From Methylomarinum sp. (GTDB taxonomy: Bacteria; Pseudomonadota; Gammaproteobacteria; Methylococcales; Methylomonadaceae): 6,162 nucleotides of DNA. The position numbers were made by a program, and so were the translations under genes. Below are positions 1 to 6,085 of the stretch, in pieces. The notes under the pieces are model-generated. The model was given only the letters and a program-made list of their open reading frames with translations. It had not been told where the DNA came from and searched no databases. Each line of letters starts with the position of its first letter. The stretch's first letter is position 1. The stretch covers positions 1 through 6,162 of the forward strand of contig WTAG01000654.1 in NCBI GenBank assembly GCA_013139755.1, read 5' to 3'.

Positions 1-255
1 CAACTAAAAGTTGCAGCGGATGTTAACGCAGTCCCGCCATCTGGTATTGTAGGTCTTGATGCTCTTGATAATGGCAAGGTACTGGCAAGTAGTACAAGTG
101 GTGCTATAGGTATAGGCGCCTTAGCCATTGGTAATATTAAATACCAGGCGCAAAGTCGATTATTAAAGAAAATGATTGAAAGTGACAAGCCTGTCTACTT
201 GCATTTTGAACATGCTTTTGAAGTAGCACGTGAATTTATAAAGTCATCTAAATAA
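1..255 (+). CDS. Methylene-tetrahydromethanopterin dehydrogenase paralogue, C-terminal part (5' end outside window)
   Basis: Frame 1 is open from the first base to a TAA at 253-255 and encodes the last 84 residues of a protein whose start lies upstream of the window. The visible part carries DVNAVPPSG and GAIGIGALAIGNIKYQ, both present at the same place in the complete MtdB-like protein that follows. By my hand alignment about two thirds of the positions are identical, with one one-residue gap. The product should therefore be an NAD(P)-dependent dehydrogenase of the MtdB family, oxidising methylene- to methenyl-H4MPT in the cytoplasm. The next gene starts 10 bases after the stop, so the two are probably co-transcribed. 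Cofactor and pterin preference cannot be judged because the Rossmann region is outside the window. It may be mtdB itself or a diverged class such as MtdC, so I give no symbol. Confidence 0.85.
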   Translation, partial: QLKVAADVNAVPPSGIVGLDALDNGKVLASSTSGAIGIGALAIGNIKYQAQSRLLKKMIESDKPVYLHFEHAFEVAREFIKSSK

Positions 256-258
256 GGA
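253..258 (+). promoter_or_regulatory. Ribosome binding site of the complete mtdB-like gene
   Basis: TAAGGA lies 7 bases before the ATG at 266 and overlaps the stop codon of the upstream paralogue. It supports the chosen start and suggests translation in one operon with the preceding gene. Confidence 0.7.
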
Positions 259-265
259 AGCAAAA

Positions 266-1162
266 ATGCCAAAGCGCAGTATTCTTCATATGTTTGACCC
301 TATGCCAAACAATAGCCCGTTTGATATTAATATGGCTTTAGATACAGGATTTGATGTGTTAATGCCTTATAACAATGTCAAACTTGAAGGCGTCCACGGA
401 TTAACACAGGATGCTATCTTTTCCCGTAGCCCATCGGGCATTAAACGAACGGCAATTTTTATTGGCGGCAGAGATATAGGGCTGGCAATGGATATGATGG
501 ATAGTGCGCAACAGGCAATGGTTCCGCCGTTTGAAATTTCAGTACTTGCAGACCCTAGCGGCGCGTTTACCACAGCAGCGGCATTAGTTGCTTGCGTGGA
601 GAAAGAACTAAAAGAGAAACATAACAAAGCCCTTAAAGACTGCAAGGCACTTGTTTTTGGTGGAACGGGACCTGTAGGTATTGCAACTGGCGTTATTGCT
701 TCACTTGCTGGCGCAGAAACGGCTTTGGTAGACCACATGTCTATTGAGGCCGCTAATGATGCAGCAGAGGAATACAATCGACGTTGTCATTGCAAGCTAA
801 CAGGGGCTAAAGCGGGGTCAGATGAAGAAAAAGTATTACTAATGGCCGATGTAGATATTGTTTTTTGTGCTGCTAAAGCGGGGGTTCAAGTATTAAGCAC
901 TGAAGTCCTTGCTCAAGCAAAACAACTTAAAGTGGCAGGCGATGTTAATGCAGTTCCTCCATCGGGGATTGCGGGGATTGGCGCCAAAGATAATGGTATT
1001 GCACTGGAAAAACCTACGGGTGCCATTGGTATTGGTGCTTTGGCTATTGGAAATATTAAATACCAGTTACAACACAAATTATTAGAATTAACCTTAGAAA
1101 CAGACGAACCTGTCTATCTTGATTTTAGAGATGCCTTTATTAAGGCGCAGGAAATAGCTTAG
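266..1162 (+). CDS. mtdB: NAD(P)-dependent methylene-tetrahydromethanopterin dehydrogenase (MtdB type)
   Basis: This gene encodes a complete 298-residue protein, the usual length for MtdA/MtdB enzymes. It should oxidise methylene-H4MPT to methenyl-H4MPT with NAD+ or NADP+, a cytoplasmic step of C1 oxidation from formaldehyde to formate. The N-terminal catalytic domain (about 1-120) contains RSILHMFDPM, the SPFDINMALDTGF stretch, LTQDAIFSR and TAIFIGG, which match MtdB rather than MtdA as I remember them. The Rossmann dinucleotide site is FGGTGPVG at 131-138, and the acidic D156 after the second strand may help choose the cofactor. The C-terminal part has GDVNAVPPSG (225-234) and GAIGIGALAIGNIKYQ (252-267). 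The start is supported by the TAAGGA at 253-258. It follows a paralogue after 10 bases and is closed by the terminator at 1171-1202. MtdB is my preferred call; an MtdC-like enzyme is not excluded. Confidence 0.88.
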   Translation: MPKRSILHMFDPMPNNSPFDINMALDTGFDVLMPYNNVKLEGVHGLTQDAIFSRSPSGIKRTAIFIGGRDIGLAMDMMDSAQQAMVPPFEISVLADPSGAFTTAAALVACVEKELKEKHNKALKDCKALVFGGTGPVGIATGVIASLAGAETALVDHMSIEAANDAAEEYNRRCHCKLTGAKAGSDEEKVLLMADVDIVFCAAKAGVQVLSTEVLAQAKQLKVAGDVNAVPPSGIAGIGAKDNGIALEKPTGAIGIGALAIGNIKYQLQHKLLELTLETDEPVYLDFRDAFIKAQEIA

Positions 1163-1170
1163 TTCTAACG

Positions 1171-1202
1171 AAAAATAGGCATGAAATTACATGCCTATTT
1201 TT
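1171..1202. terminator. Bidirectional intrinsic terminator between convergent genes
   Basis: A perfect 13-bp inverted repeat (1171-1183 and 1190-1202, arm AAAAATAGGCATG) flanks a 6-base loop. It has an A tract on the left and a T tract on the right, so it reads as a terminator on both strands. It lies 8 bases after the stop of the mtdB-like gene and 26 bases beyond the stop of the convergent response regulator. Confidence 0.88.
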
Positions 1203-1228
1203 AATCGCCATGATATGGAGCCGAATCA

Positions 1229-1861
1229 CTATTCTATCAGGCCAAACTTAACCGCTAAACGAGTCAACTCGACATCATTCTTCACTTTCAACTTGTCATA
1301 TAAACGGTATCGATAAGTATTGACTGTTTTATCACTTAAGACCAATATTTCCGACATCTCTTTAATACTCTTTCCTTGTAATATTAAATTAACAACCTCA
1401 GATTCTCTTTGTGACAGTTTCTCAAATGGCGAATCATTTTCACCAGGTAAACTTTGAAAGGCCAGGTTATTTGCAACTTCCGAACATAAATAGCGTTTAC
1501 CATTCATTACTGTGCGAACTGCAGCCACCATCTCATCAACTGGTGAACCTTTCGAGATAAACCCTACAGCACCTAACTTTAATAATTGCTGAGGAATTGG
1601 CCCATCGTTATGTATAGACAAAGCGATTACTTTAATTTTTTTATGCAGCTGCAATATTCTTCGACAAGCCTCTATCCCGCCAATCCCAGGCATATTGATA
1701 TCCATTAAAACCACGTCGGGCGAAATATCATTTAAGAGTTCCAATGCAGTCTCTCCACACTGAGCAACACCAACAACCTCAAGACCTTCCTGTAAATTGA
1801 GCAACGCCTCTATACCCGTTCTAACCAGCTCATGATCATCTACTAATAAAATCTTAATCAT
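1229..1861 (-). CDS. GacA/UvrY-type two-component response regulator (NarL/FixJ family)
   Basis: The product has 210 residues with a CheY-like receiver (about 1-120) and a LuxR-type helix-turn-helix (about 148-205). In the receiver, the acidic pair D8 D9, the predicted phospho-acceptor D54 in VLMDINMPG, S82 and K104 in ISKG are all in place, so it should be phosphorylatable. The stretch MIKILLVDDHELVRTGI, the PGIGGIEA segment and the HTH part LSDKTVNTYRYR with DVELTRLA follow the GacA/UvrY/SirA pattern. In that family the regulator works with a GacS/BarA hybrid kinase and drives CsrA-sequestering small RNAs. No kinase is adjacent and I see no Rsm/Csr-type RNA here, so the actual targets are unknown. 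A weak AGG precedes the ATG by 8 bases. It is convergent with the mtdB-like gene and divergent from the stator pair. It could be a GacA paralogue rather than the global regulator itself. Confidence 0.85.
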   Translation of the reverse strand: MIKILLVDDHELVRTGIEALLNLQEGLEVVGVAQCGETALELLNDISPDVVLMDINMPGIGGIEACRRILQLHKKIKVIALSIHNDGPIPQQLLKLGAVGFISKGSPVDEMVAAVRTVMNGKRYLCSEVANNLAFQSLPGENDSPFEKLSQRESEVVNLILQGKSIKEMSEILVLSDKTVNTYRYRLYDKLKVKNDVELTRLAVKFGLIE

Positions 1862-2091
1862 TTAAAAAACCTATTATTAAACCAACCATAAACTTCACAC
1901 CAATATGTGACTACATCTATTAAAATCACTTTATATTCTACAATACTAAATACGCAATACTTAATATTAATACAAATTAATTTTAGCAATAGAAATCCAT
2001 ACAGACAAAATCCTTTAAATCATAAACATACTGCCATCTACCTACAAAAACTTTATCTTAGATATTCTTGTAGTTCTGCTATTATTTTAAC
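1862..2091. other. AT-rich divergent intergenic region
   Basis: These 230 bases separate the 5' ends of the response-regulator gene (-) and the MotA-like gene (+), and must hold promoters for both. The sequence is very AT-rich. I find one tolerable sigma70-like element for the minus strand. On the plus strand there is no convincing promoter and no Shine-Dalgarno sequence. A TATTAT at 2080-2085 resembles a -10 box but lies only 6 bases from the ATG. An open frame across this region (1907-2164) has no family-like sequence and overlaps the motA start, so it is not called. Confidence 0.6.
1930..1957 (-). promoter_or_regulatory. Possible sigma70-like promoter of the response-regulator gene
   Basis: Read on the minus strand, TTGCGT (1952-1957) and TATAAA (1930-1935) are separated by 16 bases. 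The -10 matches 5 of 6 consensus positions but the -35 only 3 of 6. In such AT-rich DNA chance matches are common, so this is tentative. It would give a 5' leader of roughly 60 bases. Confidence 0.3.
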
Positions 2092-2925
2092 ATGTCAGAA
2101 AATAACAACTGGATTTCAAGTCTATCCAAGAAAAAAGAAGGCTTCAACTATTCAACAGCATTAGGCATGTTGTTTAGCATTATTCTTTTTGTTTTTATTG
2201 TCTTTTATGCAGCGAACGACCCTTTAACATTCCTTAACATTCCTGGTCTGACCATTGTTGTTATTGGGACTATTTCAGCAGTCTTTCTGAGCTATCCATT
2301 AAGAGATGTTAAGCAAGGTGCTAAATCGATTAAACGCGTGGTATTTTATGAAAGCCTAGATCCACAACGAGAAGCCGATGAGATTATTGCCGTTGCAAAA
2401 ATGTGGTTTCACCGGGACTCAGTCGGCGTTGAAAATGTTATCGATTCAATCAATAACCCCTATTTAAAAACCAGCTTTCAATTAATTGTTGACCAAACAC
2501 CTACTGAAGACATTCTCTCCTTATTAAAATGGAGAATCTCTCGCTTGCGCATAAAAGAAAATACCGAATCGAATATTTTCCATAGCCTAGCTAACTATGC
2601 ACCCGCATTTGGGATGTTAGGTACATTAGTTGGGCTAATCAATATGCTACAAATTATCGAACTAAAAGATATTAGTGCCATTACTTCTAACATGGCTGTT
2701 GCATTAACCACTACTTTTTATGGCCTCTTACTTGCCAACCTAATATTCAGCCCCATAGCTGTAAAACTAGAAAGAAGAACCGAACAACGAATCATGATTA
2801 TGAGCATGGTTATGGAAGGAATCACGCTCATTGCTGATCGTAGATCGCCCTCTTTCATTAGAGAAACGCTTAAAGCCTTTATTGCTGATCACGAAAACGA
2901 ACTTAAAAACCAAAAAATGCAATGA
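2092..2925 (+). CDS. motA: MotA/PomA-like stator subunit (MotA/TolQ/ExbB proton channel family)
   Basis: This 277-residue inner-membrane protein should form, with the next gene product, an ion channel that turns proton or sodium flow into torque. Four membrane segments are visible at about 23-43, 50-68, 168-187 and 200-222, with a large cytoplasmic loop between the second and third. The strongest family signature is YAPAFGMLGTLVGL at 169-182, followed by MAVALTTTFYGLLLANLIFSPIA at 201-223 with the two conserved prolines P171 and P221. The loop keeps R108 and E114 where flagellar MotA proteins have a charged cluster, but its surroundings are unusual. About 22 residues precede the first membrane segment, more than usual. 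An in-frame stop at 2071-2073 makes 2092 the first ATG, though no Shine-Dalgarno precedes it. It overlaps motB by 4 bases. A non-flagellar role is possible because no flagellar genes are adjacent. Confidence 0.82.
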   Translation: MSENNNWISSLSKKKEGFNYSTALGMLFSIILFVFIVFYAANDPLTFLNIPGLTIVVIGTISAVFLSYPLRDVKQGAKSIKRVVFYESLDPQREADEIIAVAKMWFHRDSVGVENVIDSINNPYLKTSFQLIVDQTPTEDILSLLKWRISRLRIKENTESNIFHSLANYAPAFGMLGTLVGLINMLQIIELKDISAITSNMAVALTTTFYGLLLANLIFSPIAVKLERRTEQRIMIMSMVMEGITLIADRRSPSFIRETLKAFIADHENELKNQKMQ

Positions 2926-3839
2926 ACAATCGCCCATCAACACATCATCATGCTTCGTCATCTATAGAAGACCTTATTGACCACCCAAGTAATCATCAAC
3001 AGAATTGGCTATTAAGCTATCTTGATGTCTTTGTCTTGATTATTATGCTAATCCTCACGATCATGGCACTGAATGACTTTAAAACAGAACAGCCCCCAAA
3101 AGCACACAAGAAGGACTCAGCAGTTGAAAGTAAGCCAAAGACTCAAGTTGATATTGTCAAACACACACCCATCCCACCCGCACCTACAACTGTCGAGCCC
3201 GCAGCACCCACGGAAAACTTAGAAAAAGCAGACAATTTAATCAACACCATAAAAAAAATAGATCAGAAACCCGTATTATTAAATAACACACAAGCCCCCT
3301 CTTTACTAACTGAAGATAAAACAGAGCCTAACAACAATTTAAATCCACTATCAGTCCCCACCCTTACCTCGGATCATCAACCAGCTGACGACCATTTACA
3401 ACAACAACTAAAAAAAACAGTTGAAGCACTAGGTCTTAGCAATTCTGTCAAGATGAAGGTCACACAGGGGTATGCCCAACTTGAAATTCAAGATAAGATT
3501 CTTTTTAGCTCATCTGAATCTAAGCTATTGGATGAAGGGGAAATTCTATTAAAAAAACTAGCACCCTTACTGGAACAATCGTTAGGCCTAATATATATAG
3601 AAGGACATACAGACAACCGCCCTATAAAGACTACTAAATTTCCGTCAAACTGGGAACTAGGTGCAGCAAGAGCAACCAGCGTTTTACATTTCTTAGTTAC
3701 TCAACAGGTGGATTCATCGCGCTTAAGAGCGATAACCTACGGAGATACAAAACCCATAGCCGATAACACTACAAAAGAAGGAAGAGGGAAAAATCGCCGT
3801 GTCAGTATAGCGATAAAGGTATCAGATAAAATCAATTGA
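2922..3839 (+). CDS. motB: MotB-like peptidoglycan-anchored stator subunit (OmpA-like C-terminal domain)
   Basis: The product has 305 residues. A polar, histidine-containing N terminus (1-28) is followed by one membrane helix at about 29-51. D35 in the NWLLSYLDVF stretch matches the conserved ion-binding aspartate of MotB (D32 in E. coli). Residues 55-155 form a linker rich in Pro, Lys, Thr and Asn. The periplasmic OmpA/MotB domain (about 185-303) has EGHTDNRPI (227-235), FPSNWELGAARA (240-251) and YGDTKPIADN (273-282), with D231 and R250 as expected peptidoglycan-binding residues. It should plug into and anchor the MotA-like channel. Its ATG lies in the ATGA that ends motA and has no Shine-Dalgarno, so translation is probably coupled. 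The FPSNWELGAARA form is typical of MotB rather than Pal or TolR. Whether it drives a flagellum cannot be told from this window. Confidence 0.82.
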   Translation: MNNRPSTHHHASSSIEDLIDHPSNHQQNWLLSYLDVFVLIIMLILTIMALNDFKTEQPPKAHKKDSAVESKPKTQVDIVKHTPIPPAPTTVEPAAPTENLEKADNLINTIKKIDQKPVLLNNTQAPSLLTEDKTEPNNNLNPLSVPTLTSDHQPADDHLQQQLKKTVEALGLSNSVKMKVTQGYAQLEIQDKILFSSSESKLLDEGEILLKKLAPLLEQSLGLIYIEGHTDNRPIKTTKFPSNWELGAARATSVLHFLVTQQVDSSRLRAITYGDTKPIADNTTKEGRGKNRRVSIAIKVSDKIN

Positions 3840-3887
3840 AGGAGCGCAAAACCATTCTAAAATAGCTCAGTGCTTTTAAGAGAAGAT

Positions 3888-3914
3888 ATAGGGCGGACTT
3901 GAAGCCCGCCCTAT
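3888..3914. terminator. GC-rich stem-loop between convergent motB and ppiD
   Basis: A perfect 9-bp inverted repeat, ATAGGGCGG (3888-3896) and its complement (3906-3914), encloses a 9-base loop. On the plus strand it is followed by CAAAATC, not by T's. On the minus strand it is followed by a pyrimidine-rich TATCTTCTCTT. It could therefore end ppiD transcription weakly and act mainly as an RNA-stabilising stem for motB. A dispersed palindromic repeat is an alternative reading. Confidence 0.55.
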
Positions 3915-3932
3915 CAAAATCATGCAGACAGA

Positions 3933-5810
3933 CTACTCAGAAATATTAACCTTTATATCCATACCACCTTGTAAGCTATTTAATGCAGCATTAAAGTCAG
4001 CCTGACCAAAAGCTTTTGCAATATTCATTGCAGCTAACTTTTTCTTTGCCTTATCACTTTCAGTCATCACACCTTCAGTAACGCTAAGCAAATTAACCAC
4101 AGCTTGAGAACCCGATAAATCGGCAACAGTAATAACAGTTGATTTCCCATCAACCGGTTTTGCTGCTTTAAAAATTTCTTGATTAACCTGCCAGGCAATA
4201 TCACCGTTAGAACGTGTTAATCCAGTAAATTTCTGCATTTTTAGGCCATTCTCATCAGCAACAGCTTGCATTGATTTTCCTGCAATAATTTCACTCTTAA
4301 CTTTATCAGCAAGTTCAGCTGCTATTTGTTTAGCTTCTTCACTCAAAAGTAATGCAACAATAGTTTCTTTTACTTCTTCTAAAGCTTTAATTTCAGCAGC
4401 TTTGTGCTCTGTCATTCTTAAAACAACTAGCTTATCTGTACCAATTTCAATTGCTTCACTATTATTGCCCTTTAACACATCTTCAGAAAAAGCTGCATTA
4501 ACAACTGCAGGGGCAGAGATAATTTCTAATTCAGGGGATGCTGTATCTGTTTTAGCAAATAATCCTGTTTTATGGATAGCCAAACCCAACTCATCAGCAA
4601 CCGCTTGCAAGCTATCAGGATTCTCATAGCTTATTTCAGTTAAAGACTCGCCTAATTCATAAAAGCTACTTTCAGCTTCTGATCTTTGATATGCAACGGT
4701 AATTTCTTCCTTAACAGCATCAAAAGACTTAACTTCGCCTGCTACTAATTCTGTTACTTTAATCAAGTGATAACCAAATGCAGATTTTACCGGCTCAGAA
4801 ACCTCACCCAACTTTAACGATTTCGCCGCATCCTCAAATGCCTTTTCCATCACGCCAACGTTAAATAAACCAAGATCACCACCTTTTGAAGCGGTTAACT
4901 TATCGTCAGATACTTCTTCAGCTAATACAGAGAATTGCTTAGACGCCAATGCTTTCTTCGCATTTAAAGCACGCTCTAACTGCTTATCGTCACTCCCAGC
5001 ATCTTTAGTAAAAGCAAATAAAATATGACTTATTTTTCGACGCTCTTTAGTCGTATAAAGATCTTTTTGCTCACTATAATATGATTTTAACTGTTCATCA
5101 GATGATTTAACCTGTTTTGCCAATTCAGCCAATGACAATTCAACATACTCTATAGCTACCTGCTCTGTTGTAACGAATTGATTTTGGTTCTGCTGATAAT
5201 AAGCATCAATAGCTTCTGCTGCAGGTTGCTTTTTAACTTCCTGTAATGCAATTGAAATAACTTCAGCATCACGCAACTGATTTTGTATTCTGAAGAAATT
5301 TTCTACATCCTTCTCTGTTGCAAAACTACTTTCAATAATGCTGCGTTGAAACTGCTCCATCTTTAGAGCTTTTTTAATTCTCGCAACAAACTCCGGTGGC
5401 GACATCCGTTGAGCTGCCAACAAAGAATGATATTGCCCTTTATTAAACACACCATCTGTCTGAAAATAGTCCAAGGTCTTTATAAAGTTTTTAGCCGCCT
5501 CATCTGTAACAACTAACCCTGCATCTTGTACATGCTGAAATAAAACTTCATCCTGAATAAGCTTATCTAAGGCCTGTTTTTTTATGACTTTTTCATCAAA
5601 ATCCATTCCCGACAAGTTCTGGCTGTACTGGGAATAAGCTCTATTAAGATCTTCTTGAAAAAACTCTTTATCACCAACGGAAGCGATAGCTGCTTCAGAG
5701 CCTCCCCCCATATAGTTTTGAATACCCCATAAAGCAAAGGTCACACCAATCAACAATAAAATAATCCGGGCAAGAAGTCCCTGTGATTTTTCTCTGATCT
5801 TTAATAACAT
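3933..5810 (-). CDS. ppiD: Periplasmic folding chaperone / peptidyl-prolyl isomerase, PpiD family
   Basis: This 625-residue protein is close to the length of E. coli PpiD (623). One N-terminal membrane anchor (about 12-32, LLARIILLLIGVTFALWGIQ) is followed by a periplasmic SurA_N-like chaperone region (about 40-200). A parvulin/PpiC domain spans about 256-356, marked by RRKISHILF, ASKGGDLGLF and SAFGYHLIKV. The C-terminal third holds two similar stretches, QAVADELGL (402-410) and QAVADENGL (515-523), suggesting a degenerate repeat. In this family the protein sits at the Sec translocon and helps newly exported proteins fold; the isomerase domain of E. coli PpiD is reported to be catalytically inactive, and activity here is unknown. 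The ATG at 5808-5810 is supported by AAGGA 7 bases upstream. The gene follows the tRNA-Val/tRNA-Asp pair but has its own promoter and is separated from it by a terminator. Confidence 0.93.
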   Translation of the reverse strand: MLLKIREKSQGLLARIILLLIGVTFALWGIQNYMGGGSEAAIASVGDKEFFQEDLNRAYSQYSQNLSGMDFDEKVIKKQALDKLIQDEVLFQHVQDAGLVVTDEAAKNFIKTLDYFQTDGVFNKGQYHSLLAAQRMSPPEFVARIKKALKMEQFQRSIIESSFATEKDVENFFRIQNQLRDAEVISIALQEVKKQPAAEAIDAYYQQNQNQFVTTEQVAIEYVELSLAELAKQVKSSDEQLKSYYSEQKDLYTTKERRKISHILFAFTKDAGSDDKQLERALNAKKALASKQFSVLAEEVSDDKLTASKGGDLGLFNVGVMEKAFEDAAKSLKLGEVSEPVKSAFGYHLIKVTELVAGEVKSFDAVKEEITVAYQRSEAESSFYELGESLTEISYENPDSLQAVADELGLAIHKTGLFAKTDTASPELEIISAPAVVNAAFSEDVLKGNNSEAIEIGTDKLVVLRMTEHKAAEIKALEEVKETIVALLLSEEAKQIAAELADKVKSEIIAGKSMQAVADENGLKMQKFTGLTRSNGDIAWQVNQEIFKAAKPVDGKSTVITVADLSGSQAVVNLLSVTEGVMTESDKAKKKLAAMNIAKAFGQADFNAALNSLQGGMDIKVNISE

Positions 5811-5817
5811 ATATCTA

Positions 5818-5822
5818 TCCTT
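5818..5822 (-). promoter_or_regulatory. Ribosome binding site of ppiD
   Basis: AAGGA on the minus strand lies 7 bases before the ATG of ppiD and decides the start just before the membrane anchor. Confidence 0.7.
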
Positions 5823-5867
5823 ATACAGTTCTGGAGCACTTAATTAAGTTAAAAAAATATTTTTATA

Positions 5868-5896
5868 GTTATATTAAAAACAGGCGAAAGGTTCAA
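5868..5896 (-). promoter_or_regulatory. Likely sigma70-like promoter of ppiD
   Basis: On the minus strand TTGAAC (5891-5896) and TATAAC (5868-5873) are spaced by exactly 17 bases, matching the consensus at 4 of 6 and 5 of 6 positions. Transcription would begin near 5861 and give a leader of about 50 bases. The -35 box lies inside the left arm of the inverted repeat at 5882-5934. The -35 also reads CTTGAA, as in sigma32 promoters, but no sigma32 -10 follows. Confidence 0.5.
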
Positions 5897-5934
5897 GGTA
5901 AAAAACAACTTCTTTTACCTTGAATCTTTCGCCT
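5882..5934. repeat. Long inverted repeat (22-bp arms) upstream of ppiD
   Basis: The arms at 5882-5903 and 5913-5934 are complementary over 22 positions with a single difference (5891 against 5925), and enclose a 9-base loop. On the plus strand the exception becomes a G-U pair in RNA. Each arm contains TTCAAGG and GGCGAAAG. On the minus strand the hairpin is followed by GTTTTT, so it could act as a terminator for read-through from the tRNA genes. It also covers the -35 of the ppiD promoter and might bind a dimeric regulator or be a small mobile-element remnant. Confidence 0.8.
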
Positions 5935-5961
5935 TGAACATAAACATCATAAATTTTAAGC

Positions 5962-5996
5962 AAAAAAAAACCCCAAACCTTGCGGTTCGGGGTTTT
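5962..5996 (-). terminator. Rho-independent terminator of the tRNA-Val/tRNA-Asp unit
   Basis: The arms 5967-5979 and 5984-5996 form a 13-bp stem with a 4-base loop. On the minus strand the only non-Watson-Crick position is a G-U pair, and the stem runs into nine T's (5962-5970). It starts 6 to 9 bases after the tRNA-Asp 3' end, depending on where that end is drawn. Confidence 0.9.
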
Positions 5997-6005
5997 CTTA
6001 TTTGC

Positions 6006-6079
6006 CGGAGCGGACGGGACTCGAACCCGCGACCCCCGGCGTGACAGGCCGGTATTCTAACCAACTGAACTACCGCTCC
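6006..6079 (-). tRNA. tRNA-Asp (anticodon GTC)
   Basis: On the minus strand the gene starts GGAGCGG, has the D-arm AGTTCAGTTGGTTAGA, the anticodon GTC at 6043-6045 in the loop CTGTCAC, the T-arm GGGTTCGAGTCCC, and closes with a CCGCTCC acceptor strand and discriminator G. The sequence closely resembles E. coli tRNA-Asp as I remember it. The bases after the discriminator are GCA (6003-6005), not CCA, so the CCA end must be added after transcription. Annotation programs may extend the gene to 6003. It lies 6 bases after tRNA-Val in the same transcript. Confidence 0.95.
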
Positions 6080-6085
6080 AAAGTC

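Noticed and set aside
367..777. 136-codon open frame on the minus strand
   Set aside because: It lies wholly opposite the well-supported mtdB-like gene and has no family features.
2016..2040. Flagellar sigma28 promoter before motA (TAAA ... GCCATCTA)
   Set aside because: The spacing between the halves is 13 rather than 15 bases and the -10 part matches the GCCGATAA consensus only partly, so a chance match is likely in this AT-rich stretch.
1862..2091. RsmY/RsmZ-type small RNA next to the GacA-like regulator
   Set aside because: The region lacks repeated GGA motifs in hairpin loops and has no clear terminator, so no CsrA-binding RNA can be supported.
1907..2164. 85-codon open frame on the plus strand
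   Set aside because: It lies in the AT-rich intergenic region, overlaps the motA start in another frame, and its translation shows no domain or membrane pattern of a real protein.
2767..2961. 64-codon open frame on the minus strand
   Set aside because: It lies opposite the motA/motB junction and is of low complexity with no recognisable features.
2092..3839. Zorya defence system (ZorA/ZorB), which also uses MotA/MotB-like proteins
   Set aside because: The A subunit is only 277 residues and lacks the long coiled-coil tail of ZorA. No helicase or nuclease genes follow, and the B subunit is followed by ppiD on the other strand. The motifs fit MotA/MotB stators.
3838..3870. AAGGAG just after the motB stop, as if leading into another gene
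   Set aside because: No start codon follows at a usable distance and the frames close at once, so it is at most an orphan ribosome-binding-like sequence.
4402..4629. 75-codon open frame on the plus strand
   Set aside because: It is antisense to ppiD and shows only the complement of that gene's coding pattern.
5882..5934. Heat-shock sigma32 promoter for ppiD, suggested by CTTGAA
   Set aside because: CTTGAA is present on both strands because of the inverted repeat, but no CCCCAT-like -10 lies 13-15 bases downstream; a sigma70-like -10 fits better.
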